Made by a program: the position numbers and the translations under genes
Assembly (NCBI GenBank): GCA_015680905.1
Contig: CM027381.1
Coordinates: 53,634,501 to 53,698,500 of the forward strand
Direction: 5' to 3'
DNA: 64,000 nucleotides
DNA from: Coptis chinensis
Lineage: Eukaryota > Streptophyta > Magnoliopsida > Ranunculales > Ranunculaceae
In this document: piece after piece, positions 35,272 through 47,305 of the stretch
How the letters are laid out: each line of letters opens with the position of its first letter
Position numbering within the stretch: position 1 is the first letter of the stretch
Notes under the pieces: model-generated
What the model was told of the DNA's origin: nothing
Seen by the model: only the letters and a program-made list of their open reading frames with translations
Databases searched by the model: none

Positions 35272-36150
35272 GATTGTTGTTCCGGTTCGGTTCTTACCGG
35301 GATTCAGTTATATTTTTAACGGTTTCTATTGGGTTTGGTTCTTTCCGTTTCTTTTTTCTTATATTTAGAAAACCCGGATACATATCCATTAATTAAGTCG
35401 GCTTCGGTTCGAGTTTTGGTTCCTTCTCCGATTATACATTATTATTAGTTTATTACTAAAATTATATTTTTAATTAGTAACTGATATAAAAGTTGGTTTT
35501 TAGTGCGACAATAACACTTGTAATAATGGTCATAAATTCAATAATCTTTGAAAGTTTTCTAAAAACTTAAAATACATCTCATAAATTGTACATGTGTGTA
35601 TTAACTTGCATTTCAAAACGAACACGTCTACATTATACTATACGTACATACATTCGTCCTATATAAATATATATCACAACACTAAATTTTAACATGTAGA
35701 ATAAGTACATGTACTACAATTGTTAGCATTGCACTCATTCATTATTATATATACACCGATACACGTATAATATATCAAACACATGCACTTATATAAATAT
35801 TATCATGTACACGTTTATTAGTTAATATATACAATGTATTAATTAATTCCTAGTATACGTACGTGCGTAGTCGTTGACATTATTATTAATATTTATAATA
35901 CACATATTCAATGTAATGTTACAAAGCATACATTTAATAACATACATTCACTATTATACCACTTTTATATATTTAGTAAACTTTTAAACTTAAAATATAT
36001 ATATTATAATGTTTGGGTTTGCATTTATCTCGTGAAATATAATACTAAATTTTATGTATCAAAATCATAATAATCTGTTCTGGTTCTAACGGTTCGGTTC
36101 TTAATCAGCTCGGTTCTAACATTTTAGGACCAATAAACGGTTCGGGTAAT
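35272..36150. repeat. Composite repeat with GGTTCGG-rich ends and a copy of the 7895-8125 repeat
   Basis: CGGTTCGGTTC-type motifs occur at the left (about 35280-35420) and the right (36080-36145). ATGGGAT lies just outside both ends (about 35268 and 36148), which could be a target duplication. Positions 35765-35970 repeat the 7895-8125 sequence in the same orientation. No coding potential is seen. Confidence 0.45.
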
Positions 36151-36320
36151 GGGATACATATTTTCCCTGTTTAAAAGATGCTGTAAGATTTGTAGTCCAA
36201 GAAAGTACGTACTAAAATCGGTGAAGAGGTAGAAGGAGAGGTAACAATGGTATGGGGACTCAGTCAGTCATGATTTTTGATGCACTTGTTATAGTTAAGC
36301 TCAGTAGTAGGACATGGACT
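36151..36320 (+). repeat. Segment duplicated downstream of the NPH3 gene
   Basis: CATATTTTCC, TAAGA-TTGTAGT, GAAGGAGAGGT and GGGGACTCAGTCA occur here in the same order as at 61568-61690 near the right end. It is probably a piece of former intergenic sequence present twice. Confidence 0.55.
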
Positions 36321-36805
36321 GTGGACACCGAGTCACCGACTATAATCTAAAGTAGTATATATCTAAAGTAGGCACAAACAAGCAAACAACAATGGTGATG
36401 ACCTAGGGTGAACAATCTTGTTCAGAGGAAATTGTGAATTCGGTGGAAGAACCTTTGTTTCAGGGAACTAGCCTACGTGATTAAATATGGGTCCCAAACC
36501 AGCCTACGTGAGTAAATTTATTTGTTCCCCTATCCTCCTCCTAGTGATTATTATTATTATTATGTATTTGTTTTCTCCTTACATCAATTATTTGTTAGAT
36601 ACTTGTTCGTAATAACTGATTAGAAGAAAAAAAATTCAACACCGAAGTCTGTGTGTAATGTAAATTGTTGTTTAAGAGAGAGAGACTTTTGCCTTGTGAC
36701 ATACGATTGATTCGATAAAGGTGTAGGGAGTAGTGAGAAATCTGATTCTTGGATCATGGCTAATTTACTACTTTGTTACTAAAAGTTACATTTTTTGCAT
36801 TGTAG

Positions 36806-37057
36806 TCTTCAGTAATCTTTAAGGTGCTGAACCAATATGCTGCTGAAGGTGGTGGACAGGTCTTGTCCGTCTCTGTGTATCCACCAGATGATGAAGGATA
36901 TTATGCAGTTGTGGAGTGTGATTCAGTTGCTACAGCAAACGAAATATACTTTTCTTGTGATGTGGATTACGGACAGCATTCGGGTTATTGTGTGGATATG
37001 CAGTTTATCCCTGATGATATGGAATTTGAGTGTCCTCCTTTTGATGTACCAATGTAA
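36806..37057 (+). pseudogene. ESF1-like exon fragment (pre-rRNA processing factor)
   Basis: The frame contains V-L-S-V-S-V-Y-P, then Y-Y-A-V-V-E-C-D-S-V-A-T-A and F-I-P-D-D-M-E-F-E-C-P-P, which is the conserved central segment of ESF1, a nucleolar protein needed for small-subunit rRNA processing. In the family a ~50-residue acidic stretch normally separates the V-Y-P and Y-Y-A-V-V-E parts; here only a few residues do. The frame has a stop just upstream (36803) and ends at 37057 without a good donor. No other ESF1 exon is recognisable nearby, so this is an isolated and internally deleted fragment. Confidence 0.65.
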
Positions 37058-38648
37058 CAAGTTTTTAAATTCGGTTTTTAATAGTTCATTGTTCAGATAT
37101 GCACATAAACATGTTATACCTACTAATTGAATTTCTGGTACTGAAAAAGAACTGGGCATGAGAGTAGACCGATTGACTTTCTTGAACCGGTGGGAAAGGT
37201 TTGTTTTGGACTGAGGGATCTAGTAAATCGTATTCATAAATGACAGCATTATGCCATTATGCATTGTAAAAGTTCCGTACCTTAGAGATCAGCTTCACTG
37301 TGTGTGGGGTCAGCCAATTTAATTTGTCCATGTAGATACTGACAATTATATTGCATTTGTTATTTCCTTTTTGTCCCTTCTGTTGCAGGAAACCGAAATG
37401 GAGCGTTCTTCTTCAGAGTCAGATTTGTGTGAGTGGAGAGAAATATACTTGTGAGGAGGTTGGTGAATTCAAATTTTGTTTGCTCATGTGTCTAAACTCT
37501 AAACTGAATCTATTTTGTAATGCTCTTATCTGTGTTCACTATATATACTCCATCGGGATTAGCATGAATAAGTTAACATTCAGAAAACTACACTAGTACA
37601 GTCTCAACTGTTAATTTGATGACAATTAGGAAATAAAATCAATGAATTAATCAACTTGTGCTGCCGTGAAAACATAGAAGACATAGCTTCACTTGACATC
37701 TTTAATTTCTTTTCTCATTTCACGTCTCTATTTCTCTCTTCTTTTTCTTTGGGTGAGACAAAAAACCAAATATTTGAAATGTGAAAGCATAGCTGTTACA
37801 ATGTCACACACCCACAATGAAATATTGGATCTTGTAGAGCGTATGGTTCAGCTTTTGTTTATCTACAAATTATTGCCACAACAGCAGCAACATCGCTCTT
37901 CTCATAGTCTTAGTGAACAGTGAGTCTAGGAGCGACTAGGCTTAGTCTGTTGAGGGTTTCTCAGAATTTATTTAGGATCAATTGGTGTTTCTTCCCTTTG
38001 TGTATGGTAATTAGTAACTAGAGTACCAGACAACATGTATAGGTCTATTTTACATCGACATGCCATACTATAAAAATAATTTATGTCGAATACATATCCA
38101 CATGTCTGTGTCCATGTCAGACACAGATGTACACATGTTGTATGTGGTATACCCAATAATGCCAGCTTTGCTATTCCTCCCTACGATTCCCGTCGCGAAT
38201 CAAAACACTACTTCTAACATCCCCAGTCTTATAGAAAAAAAGCTAATAAGAAGGAAAAAAAACAACAGTACATAGTTGAAAATATAGCCAATCAGTACTA
38301 CATATTATTTTCTCCAGGCATTATTGGCTATTGGAATTTGGAATGGTCATATAATTAAATTAGACTACCAGTGCTTGAATGAATTGACTCATTTGTTTAT
38401 TATATATATTATATTCATAGATGTTAAACTCTCGCATAAACGTACCAAAGCTAATTACTCGAACTCGAAATAGCTTTTAACTGAATATTTAATTATCTAA
38501 AAAATAGGGCGTAACAGATCCAATTAAGCCTACCCCAATGTATCATGTCCCACCCCATGTAGCATACCCCATATCTGTATCTGTTCCCATATCAAAATGA
38601 CCCATGGCAACATTGGGTATACCTCAGTTTCGCCGTGTCTAACACTTT
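37058..38648. other. Intergenic region without recognised genes
   Basis: AT-rich. A pyrimidine tract with TTGCAG near 37388 followed by a short open stretch looks like an intron end, but the protein is not recognised. Nothing else is supported. Confidence 0.3.
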
Positions 38649-38957
38649 GGCTGTGTTTAGTTCAAGGAATTTAAATTCATGGAAATTCATCAGGGAGGGA
38701 GCAGAGAGGCACAAAAATAGGAAGCGAAAATGGTAATCGTTGGGTAGGAAACCATAAAATCTTAGATATTTCCTTCTAAGGGTATCGTAATTAGGAAAAA
38801 CAACTTGATTTCTGGAAAAAAAAGGTATTCACTTTCCTTAAATGGAAGGAGCAGATGGGGTAACTTCCCCTTCTCTGGTTCCAACTTTTCATCTTCAGTA
38901 TTCTTCATCACCCTCTCCATTTTCTAGAAATTGAGATTCCACCAACCAAACACAGCC
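38649..38957. mobile_element. 309-bp MITE with GGCTGTGTTT terminal inverted repeats
   Basis: The left end is GGCTGTGTTTAGTT and the right end AACCAAACACAGCC, inverted copies with one mismatch. The ends resemble Tourist/PIF-Harbinger-type MITEs. The flanks are TTT and TTC, so a clean 3-bp duplication is not seen. It has no coding capacity. Confidence 0.7.
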
Positions 38958-38984
38958 TTCGTATCCATCTCGGATCACACTCAT

Positions 38985-39345
38985 TTGTGTCAATGTAATT
39001 TCAGTATAGATGAATTATATATAAACTAGGTTTCTGCCAAGGCTCACTATGAAAAGTATTTGCTTGACATGACTAATTTTACTATAACTATTAACTTAGG
39101 CTTAATCAAATTATAGGTCATTTAAAAGTAAAATGAAATAAAAAATATATTCGTGTTTTTTTAAAGTAAACAAACTACGCGGATACAAACAAACATATTT
39201 GTGTCAATGTAAATTAGGTATAGGTGAATTATCTATAAACTAAGGTTTCCACCAAGGCACTATGAAAGTATTTGCATGGCATCGCCAACTTTACTTTTAA
39301 CTATTAACCTAGGAGTAATTCAAATTACAAGCCATTTTTGAAAAA
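38985..39345 (+). repeat. Direct duplication, two ~140-bp copies
   Basis: TTTGTGTCAATGTAA, GTATAG-TGAATTAT, TATAAACTA and CTATTAAC occur in the same order at about 38988-39125 and 39203-39340, roughly 215 bp apart. The copies have diverged by scattered changes. Confidence 0.7.
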
Positions 39346-39597
39346 GGTGACACTTCGCCGTTTCGGTAATTAATCCTATAAAAAAAACTTGAGAAAAGCA
39401 GGGGAATTTTTTTTGTGGAGAACATAAATATTTTCATGCTTGAATATTTGGGTATCTCTAAAGGATTGAAATTTCCCCGTTCGTATTTTGTTCTATGAGT
39501 GTCACCTGCAACCAGAAAAGGTCTTTTGTATTCTGTTATATTTTCAGGTGTATTTCATTTCAGCTGTACTTACTATATTGTTTATGTGCCTTCTGCA

Positions 39598-39685
39598 GTT
39601 TCTCGCATCTCTGACAGAGTTTGACCGTGAATATTTGAAGTCGGAGATGATGTTAGGGAGTGATGAAGCTGTCAATGAAAAGTGA
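39598..39685 (+). other. Exon-like 3' coding fragment of unknown gene
   Basis: After a good acceptor (TTCTGCAG, ending 39599) there is an open frame, F-L-A-S-L-T-E-F-D-R-E-Y-L-K-S-E-M-M-L, ending at a TGA at 39683-39685. Its composition looks like a real protein C-terminus. I cannot name the family and find no upstream exon with confidence. Confidence 0.3.
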
Positions 39686-40399
39686 CAAAAAGGTTAAAGT
39701 ATTGCAAGAAGCGTATAAATTGCAATGGCTGATTTAGTATCAAGTTCTCATCCTGGTAGTGTGTTTTTAGAATCTGGTCTGTATAAATAACTCTGCAATG
39801 TTGGATCAACTGCTTGACAATCAAACCAATTATGTCAGCGTTGGATCATTTTAAAATTTGTGTGTATTAACTATTATGGTTTATTATAAATGACTATTAT
39901 CGTTGTTGTTGCTTGCACAAGTGATTTGCTACCATTAAGATTTGACTTCAAAAGCTTTCCACCCTGATATATATCTAATCAAAATCACTAGAAAGTCTTC
40001 TAATTGTAATGTAAAAATGAAAACTTCTCAACTGCTCTTCCAAGTAACACAAGACTCTTTTTTCGCTTGGTAAGTTTATCTATTATATATTAAGAAAAAG
40101 GAAAGTTACAAAAATGTATGAACTCCATGAGAATTACTCACCAGCCACATGCTGGTCGATAACACCTCATATCAAGTTCATGTTACAAATCTGAAATACA
40201 GCCCATTAGGACTCTCCCATTTATACAACCATGGGGGAATTCCTACATATACATTTCTAAGCTAGATCCTCTTTTTGCATCAATGTCTGCTGCAAAATTA
40301 GCTTCATTCTCTCCATTTATGAGAGAGCATATATCTTTGCAATTTGCTTTTGCACCACTGAATCATATTTTTTACTGAGTTGCCATGGTATCTTGCCCG
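39686..40399. other. Unassigned sequence left of the LINE remnant
   Basis: No gene or clear repeat is seen. The stretch nearest 40400 may still belong to the 3' end of the LINE (minus strand), but no tail or boundary is evident. Confidence 0.3.
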
Positions 40400-41810
40400 T
40401 ACTAAAAGTTTCTAAAACAACCGTTGAATCAGATTATAACTATAAGTTCAGCCAACATTTCTCAATTGCTAGTTCCGCATTCTCTAGAATTGCGTAACAC
40501 TCAGCAGCATAATTCATCTCGACCCCTAAGCCCTTACAACTCACGAGCAGAAACTCACCATTATGATGTTGATACGTTGCACCCCACCCTGCTGATCCAA
40601 GATTTCCCATGGAAGACCTGTCAACATTAACTTTGACTTGATCTATTTCAAGCAGTAACCACTTGCAATCCTTGATATGTGGAGCTTTCCTTAGTTTTAG
40701 TTCAGCACCTCAAGCCAATCTCACAAAGTGATCATGTGTAGTACCATACATAGTACCCTTTGAAGTATGTATAGCACAGTTAACTTGTTGTTTCACATGC
40801 TTTGTACAAAAGGTAAAGTTGTTACTTTCATCTTCATAGTGTACCTTATTTCTATGAAACCAAAGAGCCACCATGCCACCCGCTACTGCTACTTCCCACA
40901 TATGTCTCACTAACTAGCACGCTACTACCCTGACAGCCTGACCCATCCTTCGAGCTTGTGTCAGACTGGAGAAGTCGTTTCTAAATCGGAACTTACTTTA
41001 TATCCATTCCCACAGTTGCCTCGCAAATGGGCAATGCCACAACAAGTGATTATGATTTTCAACATCTTTCTTACAAATTTCACATCTTGGTACCAGCTGC
41101 ACCCCTCTTCTCTAAAGTTTTTTCTGAGTTGCTGCATAGTTTCTCATCAGTTTCAATGCATTTGCAGCAACAGTACTTGGGTGTATGTAAGGACTCCATA
41201 ACACATTATGCCAACTGACCTTACTCTCCTTGCTTCTAATATCTTCGTCTGCTGATGCAGTTGTATATTCACCCTTTAGGTTTGGACACCAAATCCTGTG
41301 ATCCTCATCTTGTGTCAAGGGTTTATCCATAATATTAGTATCAATCAAGGACCAAAATATCGTCGATATATCCGATATATCGCCGATATATATATCTTTT
41401 TTTGGTACATCGACATCGATATTTTCGACATATATCCACCGAATATTAAACCCTTTTTTTCCGATATATATCGGAATTTCCAATATAAAACTTTATATCG
41501 CCGATATAATCGATATATACGATATATATCGTTTGACTTTTTGACCATTTTTTAATATAAATCTGATATTTCCAATATATTTCCGATATATCCGATATTT
41601 TAAATAGTTTGGACTGGTCACAAAAAAAATGGATATATCCGATATATCCAATAATATCGGTTTTTGGGTACACCGATATATTCACCGATATCGATATTTT
41701 GGTCCTTGGTATCAATGCCATTTTGAATAAGAAACTCCTTGAAGTTCTCTGGTAGTGCCCAGCTTCCATCTTGGATCAAATCACTTACTGTGGCATTACA
41801 ATTCACTAGA
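40400..41810 (-). pseudogene. LINE ORF2 3' remnant: zf-RVT and RNase H domains
   Basis: Read on the minus strand, sequence from 41806 to 41709 and from 41345 down encodes the zf-RVT module found after plant LINE reverse transcriptases: G-E-Y-T-T-A-S-A, V-S-W-H-N-V-L-W-S, and the Cys/His set C-E-I-C...H-N-H-L-L-W-H-C near 41080-41030. An RNase H (RVT_3) domain follows at 40660-40430: K-V-N-V-D-R-S, then G-S-A-G-W-G-A, A-A-E-C-Y-A-I-L-E and a D-S-T-V-V remnant. Stops and a frameshift disable it. A 363-bp MITE splits it, and a CACTA end abuts its 5' side at 41810. Confidence 0.75.
41346..41708. mobile_element. 363-bp hAT-type MITE built of CGATAT palindromes
   Basis: Perfect 17-bp inverted ends (CAAGGACCAAAATATCG) are flanked by the 8-bp duplication GTATCAAT at 41338-41345 and 41709-41716. 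An 8-bp duplication and a CAAGG start fit hAT elements. The interior is a series of CGATATATCG / CCGATATATCGG palindromes on both sides and could fold into a long hairpin. It has no coding capacity; frames within it are by-products of the repeat. Confidence 0.88.
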
Positions 41811-42075
41811 CACTACACCATTTTTTCTGTTTTGGAATGGAGAAAAACCATTCCTGAAGAGATTTGGAACGGACAACAAGGGTTCCTATTACCTGCGTTC
41901 CAAAATTGAGGGAACACTTTTGGTGCGTTCCTGTTTTATAATTTGGAACGGATGCACTCCGTTACAAAGTTGTTTTGGGACACTTTCGAACCGTTCCAAA
42001 TGAAAACCAAGGAACACCTTAGATCCGTTCCAAATGAAATTTTTGGAACACTCCATATCCGTTCCAAATCAATTA
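41811..42075 (+). mobile_element. CACTA-type left end with subterminal repeats (right end not found)
   Basis: The sequence starts CACTACACCATTTTTTC and then carries repeated GGAACGG / CCGTTCC motifs in both orientations (at least six), the subterminal array of a CACTA element. It interrupts the LINE remnant at 41810. I found no matching GGTGTAGTG end to the right, so the element is truncated or its end is degraded. The golgin copy that follows could lie inside it. Confidence 0.6.
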
Positions 42076-42859
42076 CATGAACCAAAAAAAAATATTGGTG
42101 CTGAGCTTTCAAATTGCACCTAAAGCTTGAAAACCTGTGTTTCAAAATCTGTACCATTAGCAAATAAGAAATAGACCACTATGGACAAAAAGTTACAAGA
42201 CCCAAACATCAACACATAAAGCCTAACCACATTTATTTTTATACACAACTTGCATAAAAAGTATCTTACAACTTATAACACAAGTTACGATACAAAAGTC
42301 AAAATGGTTCACTATTGGGAGCGATCCACTTTTCAGCCTTCCAAGTTCCATTTGATCCAGATCACTCCATCTTCTACGACAACTTGAAAATGTAAGCTCC
42401 CAATATATCCACCAATACCCTGGCACACAACACACGAATATATGACACACTCGTTACAAACTTAAAAATATTGTAGAAACAATTCGGATATTCAATATAC
42501 AAACTAAAGCATATATACAAACTAAAGTATATATAGAAAAAATGATAATGCAAAAGCATCATAGCTCAAGTGATACAATTTCAAGTTACCGCGATATAAG
42601 TGGATTTGTAGTTAATACCTTACTATTTCCAACAGCTTTAGCTTTGATAGGGATGTACCAAGTTGAGTTGGTCTAAGATGTTGAGCTACTGATCTCACCA
42701 CCTTGATGTTATCAACTTTTAGCGCCTTTTTCATCAGTAGGCAAATCAGTTTAGCTGAATATAGTAGTACTTTTCAGCTTTCAATTCCCATACGCATTTG
42801 GCTACAAGGATTACACTGATGTGGTATGACTTGATCACACTCCTTCAATTTGGTTTCCC
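42076..42859. other. Unassigned sequence
   Basis: No gene is recognised. It may contain decayed downstream exons of the golgin copy, but no clear motif is visible. Confidence 0.3.
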
Positions 42860-45282
42860 TTTCAATGATACATGCATCCTAGTGAGGGCTGTAGATGCCT
42901 CAACAGCTCGATTTCTAAGCTCACCTCTCTTTCCATAGCCGCCTGCTTATTCAAAGGATAAGACATCAGGCAAATAACAGACGAAAATATTTGAAAAATT
43001 ATGAAAACAATGGTAGAGATTTGACCATTTTGGTTGCGTTGTGTGCTGCACGTTCTTCTTCTGCTCTACGATCTGCAGAACCCAGCTCTTCCTGGAGAGC
43101 CTAACAATTGAATGGTGTTTCCAGGGTCAGAACTTCCCAGTATAGGTGAAAAATACAAAAAAACCACTATACTCCAAACAAGAGACATTTTTTTAATTTT
43201 GACTAAGCTAACCGAGATACCTGCATCATCCGGGTTTCTGTCAGTTCCAGATTTCTCATGATGGACTCCATATTTACCTGATCGACAACATACATGGACA
43301 CTGTTATGATGACCACAAACATCTTCTAATCCAAGGCAAGAGCCTCCATAGCTAGCACATTCAAGATAATTAGAGATATCAAGGTATCTGGGTATAGTTA
43401 TCAAAAGTAAAATTCTACATATTATTCGTAAACAGCGTACTTGATTCCCTCTCTGTTCTAATGATTAAAACTTCCACTTAAATAAATCAGAGTGCTGACA
43501 GGGTATAGCACAGGAGCCTTCCTTGCCAATAGCGTGCCCTCATAAAGATCACACTTCAAGTACATAATATATAGGTGTAATTAGATACATGAAATATACC
43601 TGTAAGGAAGCCAGCTTTCCTTCAGAAACTGAAGTCTGTTTCTTCAGTGTATCCAACGAATTGACTAGGGAATCAATTTCTGAGTTCTTTGCAGCCAAAG
43701 CCTCAACCATATGTGATTCAACTCTAGACACTTCAACCTTGGAAGTGGACAAATCTTTTTGTAGCTGCTTTACGCGAGATCCATAGGAGTTGCTCCTTTC
43801 TCTCTGAAATTATAACGCTTCGTAAGTACCAGATAAATCAATTTATGATTCTACTAAGGTTTGTCCACAAATGGAAAAACAATATGATAACTCACCTCTG
43901 CAGTAAGAAGTTCTTCCAGTTGTGCATTTTCGGATTTGTACTCTTGAAGGCGGGAAGAAAGTCCAGCACAAACCTGCATGTATAGCGCAAAGTTTCTGAA
44001 GCTTAAGCTCTAACTGTAGTGATCTAACGTGTTCACAAAGTCAGTTATCCATGCGAAAATACCTATCAAGCAGAAATATGGAGTTGAACCTGTGTTTCAT
44101 AGATGAACATATACATAATAGCGTCATGAATATGACAGAAATTGTATCGTTACAGGTATATGATGGTGAGCAAATATTTCCACATAAAAGATGAGTAGAT
44201 AAACTTGACAAAGTTACTTATATCTTACCCTAGCTAACATGGCCTCCTTTGATTGACCCGTGGAAATGGCACTTTTAAGTAGTCCTTGAGCCTGCCAACC
44301 AACTAAAGGGACTAATCAGAGATTCACTAAATGTTAAACACTTATATATGTAAAAGGATCCCAATGACTAATCAGTGTCAGGCAACGCTTTTCCTTCTGA
44401 CACTGTTGTGGAAAATTGCTCCCCAGCACCATCACTTGTTTCAGAGGCATCAATGGTGGAGAGTCTCAACTGGGCCTGTAGACCCATTTTTGGTTAAGTG
44501 GGGTGATTAAAAACATTGATGTGTTTAAAGCCATAAACTGAGTTGATTAAAGACAACAATGTACGGAGCAACATATAAACGCGAAAAGCTACAAAATACC
44601 TTCTCCTTTTGTTTAATACTCCTTGCTTGAATTTCTTGTCCATTGGATGCTTATAAGTTGCAAAAAGAGACAAAAGAAGAACATTCATAAGTCAGAACTC
44701 TCCATAGTAATTAATAACAGAGTACACAAGGAAGATAAATAGGTTTCACACGGGGCGGAAAATGAAGCCATTAAGGGTTATTGAAATCCCATACCTGGTG
44801 GTTTCAAGTCAGGTCGCTCCTCTGATAATTCGCTTGTGACCGACTTTGCTCTTCGGTCTACAACTTCTAATAGATCTGAATCCACAATGTTAAACTAACT
44901 TAAAGTAAACAGCTTATCCAAGTTTCAATACACATAATCTTAAACTAACTAAAAGAAAATTAGCATATCGAATTCTCGGTACACAATTAAAAGCCGAAAA
45001 ATCTATGCTTCCATGGATTACAACCTCAGTTCCTCATTAGTCATCAAGGATACCAACATAAATGCCAAATGTCATGAATGATATAAGTAACCAGATACGT
45101 GGGTAGTCACTATTCTATTAACAATGATTCATTTTATTTTTAAGTCTATTTTATAAACTGCATATTCAAAGTGAAATTTAAATAAATGGGACACAGATCA
45201 AAACCTACAACACACATGATCACTGATCAAGGACAAAGAAAAAAAGTTTGATACCTTCAGCAACTTTGAGCCACGAAGCCAT
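42860..45282 (-). pseudogene. GC1: Degenerate copy of golgin candidate 1, ten recognisable exons
   Basis: Exons on the minus strand: 45282-45255 (starts M-A-S-W-L-K), 44875-44795 (L-L-E-V-V-D-R-R-A-K-S-V), 44649-44600, 44475-about 44373, 44291-44229 (S-T-G-Q-S-K-E-A), 43973-43896 (C-A-G-L-S-S-R-L-Q-E-Y), 43803-43600 (M-V-E-A-L-A-A-K-N-S-E-I), 43277-43221 (M-E-S-I-M-R-N), 43100-43026 (R-R-A-E-E-E-R-A-A-H-N-A-T-K-M) and about 42943-42860 (A-A-M-E-R-E, then a 1-bp frameshift, R-A-V-E-A-S-T-A-L). Nearly all junctions are canonical and in phase. Golgin candidate 1 is a Golgi-membrane coiled-coil tether. The acidic middle part is missing, exon four has no donor and reads into a stop, and the C-terminal coiled coil and membrane anchor are absent. 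It is a truncated duplicate or a transposon-captured copy. Confidence 0.85.
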
Positions 45283-46267
45283 TGGAAAATATCGGAATTT
45301 CGATATTGATTAATGAGTCGAGAAATCGCGCCACATTTTGAGATCAGACAATTGTTTTTTTAAATAAATGGTAAGGGCTAGCGAGCTATGCAAAATCAGT
45401 AGCTTCAAATTTAAGGAAAAAAAAAACTGTCACCTCTTTTGCTTTACGCCAATCCCTAGAAGTAATGGGAGCATGAGTGCACACCAAATCTCCACTTTTT
45501 GAAGCAAGTTTCCCTGAATTCTCGCTAACAGATTGACCATGTGAATCAAACTCAATATCTATCATACTGGTCATACAAATCCGCACTGCAGATTAATTGT
45601 TATACAACATGTACACAAATTTCATAGACAATTATACAAAAAAAAACATTAAGCACCAATGAAGATAAATAAAGATATAAAAAACACAAAGGAAATCAGA
45701 TAATGACAAAAACATCAACCAACAATTAAATTGTCTTTAATGATTATGAAAACCAACAAGAAAATAACAGTCATATTAAAGTAGCAAACAATAAACCATC
45801 CTATTAAATTGTCTTTAATTATTATGAAACCATTATTGCCTTTTTCTCTCTCTTTCTATATAATGAAACACAAAGTATTCAAATATGAGGTCAAGCAAAT
45901 AAGGATATTACATTAATCAACAACAAACACATTTGATTTCATGTTAACGAAAATTCAAAGAGCATTAAAAACCTCAGTTAATTCCGATTCAAAATATAGA
46001 GCAGAAACAATTTTGATTCATGAATTGAAGAAACAGTTCATTCATGATTTGAGTTAATTTGATTCAAAATTAATCAAATTAATAAAGAGTGAGATTCGAT
46101 AGAGAAATGAGGATGCCTCAAGAAGAAAAGTTGGAGCATGAGTTGAAACCCTTGTTTTTAGAACGAAAATGAAAAATGAAAAAACTTGAAAACTTTTATG
46201 ATTGCTTAAAGTCTTAATTCCCGCTACACTAAAGTCTTAAGTTTATGGTTGCTTCATTTAGCATCAA
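45283..46267. other. Upstream flank of the golgin copy
   Basis: A minus-strand open stretch at about 45586-45437 ends in a GTGACA donor and looks exon-like (R-D-W-R-K-A-K-E at its end), but I do not recognise it. The rest is AT-rich without signals. Confidence 0.3.
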
Positions 46268-46378
46268 AAACGTTTAGCTCACTTGGTTAACTGTTAATTT
46301 TAGGTATGAGGTTCAGTGATCGAATCTCACCCAAAACAAAATGGTGATTCGATTAGGCAACCCCTCAAAAAAAAAGAA
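46268..46378 (+). mobile_element. tRNA-derived SINE, second family
   Basis: An A-box-like TAGCTCACTTGG (46275-46286) and a B-box GATCGAATC (46318-46326) are spaced as in tRNA-derived SINEs, and the element ends in an A-rich tail near 46367-46377. No clear target duplication was found. Confidence 0.5.
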
Positions 46379-46589
46379 ATTTTACAAATTTGTCATATTA
46401 TAAGTTTGCCATCAAAGCCCAAGCCCAGCAACCAAAACGAACCCTCGGTCGCTTACGTTTTCTATTTCAAACGACACCACCATGTAGCCGTGCAGTGTCT
46501 GTTCAACGACTTGGCCAAATCGTTTACACCCAAACGGCATAACACAACCATCCGTTTGAATGTAAAACGTAAAACATATTTACCACTCG

Positions 46590-47115
46590 CTTGAGTGTAC
46601 ACGTCGTTTGAGTGTTACTTTGAGTTTGAGTGTATATTCAAACGATATGGACAAGTCGTTTGAGTGTTACTCACACTAACACTGAAACTACGTGTCCATG
46701 TCGTTTGAGTTTACACTCAAACTACGCTGCCATCTCATTTGAGTGTGCACTCAAACTACATGACCAATGTAGTTTGAGTGCACACTCAAACGACATGGCC
46801 GCGTAGTTTGAGTGTTAGTGTGAGTAACACTCAAACGACGGGTTCATGTAGTTTGAGTATACACTCAAACGACATGGTCGAGTAGTTTGAGTGTACGCTC
46901 AAACGACATGGCCGCGTAGTTTGAGTGTACACTCAAACGACATGGCCGCGAACGATATAGCCGCGTAGTTTGTGTGTTAGTGTGAGTAACACTCAAACGA
47001 CTTGTCCATGTAGTTTTTGAGTATACACTCAAACGACTTGGACATGTAATTTGAGTATACACTCAAACGACTTGGTCACGTGTTTGAGTGTACACTCAAA
47101 CGATTCCAAATGCAC
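46590..47115. repeat. Array of short palindromes (TTTGAGTGTACACTCAAA) joined by CGACATGGCCG linkers
   Basis: About a dozen near-perfect palindromes of 18-22 bp, most built as TTTGAGTGTACACTCAAA, recur every ~35-45 bp. Linkers are variants of CGACATGGCCGCGTAG or CGACTTGTCCATGTAG. Two longer palindromic units carry GAGTGTTAGTGTGAGTAACACTC. Related CGACATGG / GGTCGTTTGG motifs occur at 48300-48540 and 52085-52320. Frames read here are repeat by-products. The array may be a terminal or subterminal part of the neighbouring MULE. Confidence 0.85.
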
Positions 47116-47305
47116 TCAAATGATTCCAAATGCACTCAAACGATTTCAATTGAATTAGAAAAATTGAAATCCGATTTAAAAAATTGGGTTAGAAACAACA
47201 CAATTACATCAATAAAACTACATGCACTCTGCACTCTTTATCTGTTATGACATAGTATCTTTATAACCAAGTTAAAACATGTAATCAAACATGCTATAAA
47301 AATCT

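Noticed and set aside
35272-36150. hAT element with GGTTCGG ends
   Set aside because: The flanking ATGGGAT direct repeat is suggestive, but the ends are not convincing inverted repeats.
41298-41769. Overlapping ORFs on both strands rich in Ile, Tyr and Asp
   Set aside because: They are translations of the CGATAT palindromes of the MITE, not genes.
41811-46230. Complete second CACTA element enclosing the golgin copy
   Set aside because: No right end with GGTGTAGTG was found, so only the left end is reported.
46865-47062. ORF of 65 codons in the palindrome array
   Set aside because: It follows the repeat period exactly and has no independent coding signal.
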